The position numbers were made by a program, and so were the translations under genes. DNA of 64,000 bases. Origin: Ahaetulla prasina. Its lineage: Eukaryota > Chordata > Lepidosauria > Squamata > Colubridae. This document shows, in pieces, positions 63,868 through 64,000 of the stretch. The notes under the pieces are model-generated. The model made no database searches, was not told the DNA's origin, and saw only the letters and a list, made by a program, of their open reading frames with translations. The stretch lies in the NCBI RefSeq assembly GCF_028640845.1, contig NC_080542.1, positions 131,958,580-132,022,579 of the forward strand, read 5' to 3'. Positions within the stretch are counted from its first letter, which is position 1, and the number at the start of each line of letters is the position of its first letter.

Positions 63868-64000
63868 GATAGAATAGAATAGAATAGAATAGAATGGAAT
63901 GGAACGGAACGGAACAGAACAGAACGGATTAGGATTAGGATTAGGATTAGGATTAGGATTAGGATTAGGATTAGAATAGAATAGAATAGAATAGAATAGA
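63868..64000 (+). repeat. (ATAGA)n array with internal (TTAGGA)n block
   Basis: ATAGA units shift to ATGGA, ACGGA and ACAGA, then about eight TTAGGA hexamers (63927-63974), then ATAGA units again to the window end. The repeat continues off the edge. Confidence 0.95.

Overview
The window looks like intergenic or deep-intronic chromosomal DNA of a squamate reptile, most likely a snake. The basis is the repeat content: tRNA-derived SINEs of the Sauria type (tail GGTATATAAGTCTAAGTGC), CR1 LINE 3' ends ending in CCTTCCAACTCTGTTA, LINE tails that run into (TATTC)n, (TATC)n and (AATAG)n microsatellites, squamate-type L1 ORF2 remnants, a GC-rich L2-like LINE, Penelope-like inverted copies and many hAT-type MITEs. 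I found no host protein-coding exon, rRNA, functional tRNA or CRISPR array. Almost every open frame is a retroelement piece, a shadow frame or a translated microsatellite. Family names come from remembered hallmarks and internal comparison, not from a database search.

Layout. 1-300: 5' end of an L1 on the minus strand, with ORF1 open to the window edge. 300-1000: an L2-like LINE tail and 3' ends of an unassigned LINE. 879-5044: a head-to-tail, nearly identical duplication of about 2.08 kb. 5.3-10.6 kb: CR1 end, SINEs, MITEs and a solo LTR (7990-8515). 10.6-14.2 kb: mostly unrecognised, with an L1 ORF2 remnant near 11.5-11.95 kb. 14.2-19.5 kb: MITEs and SINEs. 19.5-25.2 kb: a nested stack in which an L1 is split by CR1, two other LINE families, an L2-like tail and a MITE. 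26-29.6 kb: an LTR-like block, an L2-like 3' end and a compound hAT element carrying a coding-like fragment. 29.6-33.3 kb: an almost full-length but internally damaged L2-like LINE with a GC-rich monomeric 5' region. 33.4-42.8 kb: CR1 remnants, SINEs and MITEs between unrecognised stretches. 42.8-44.4 kb: microsatellites, a full-length SINE, a Penelope-like palindrome and a CR1 3' end. 44.4-50 kb: sparse repeats. 50.3-51.9 kb: a 1.2 kb MITE with three hairpins inside another repeat. 52-53.1 kb: CR1. 54.8-63.9 kb: dense MITEs, two solo LTRs with exact 5-bp target duplications, and several copies of a ~360-bp element with inverted ends. 63.9-64 kb: a pentanucleotide array containing a TTAGGA block.

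The elements interact as parasites and targets rather than as a host pathway. SINEs carry tails matching LINEs in the same window, MITEs and LTRs are inserted into SINEs and LINEs, and microsatellites start at LINE 3' ends. The most informative signals are: hAT MITE target duplications that fall into two classes according to terminal sequence; a coding-like fragment inside a hAT element; hammerhead-like motifs in the Penelope-like palindrome; and the L2-like LINE that has lost its RT core.
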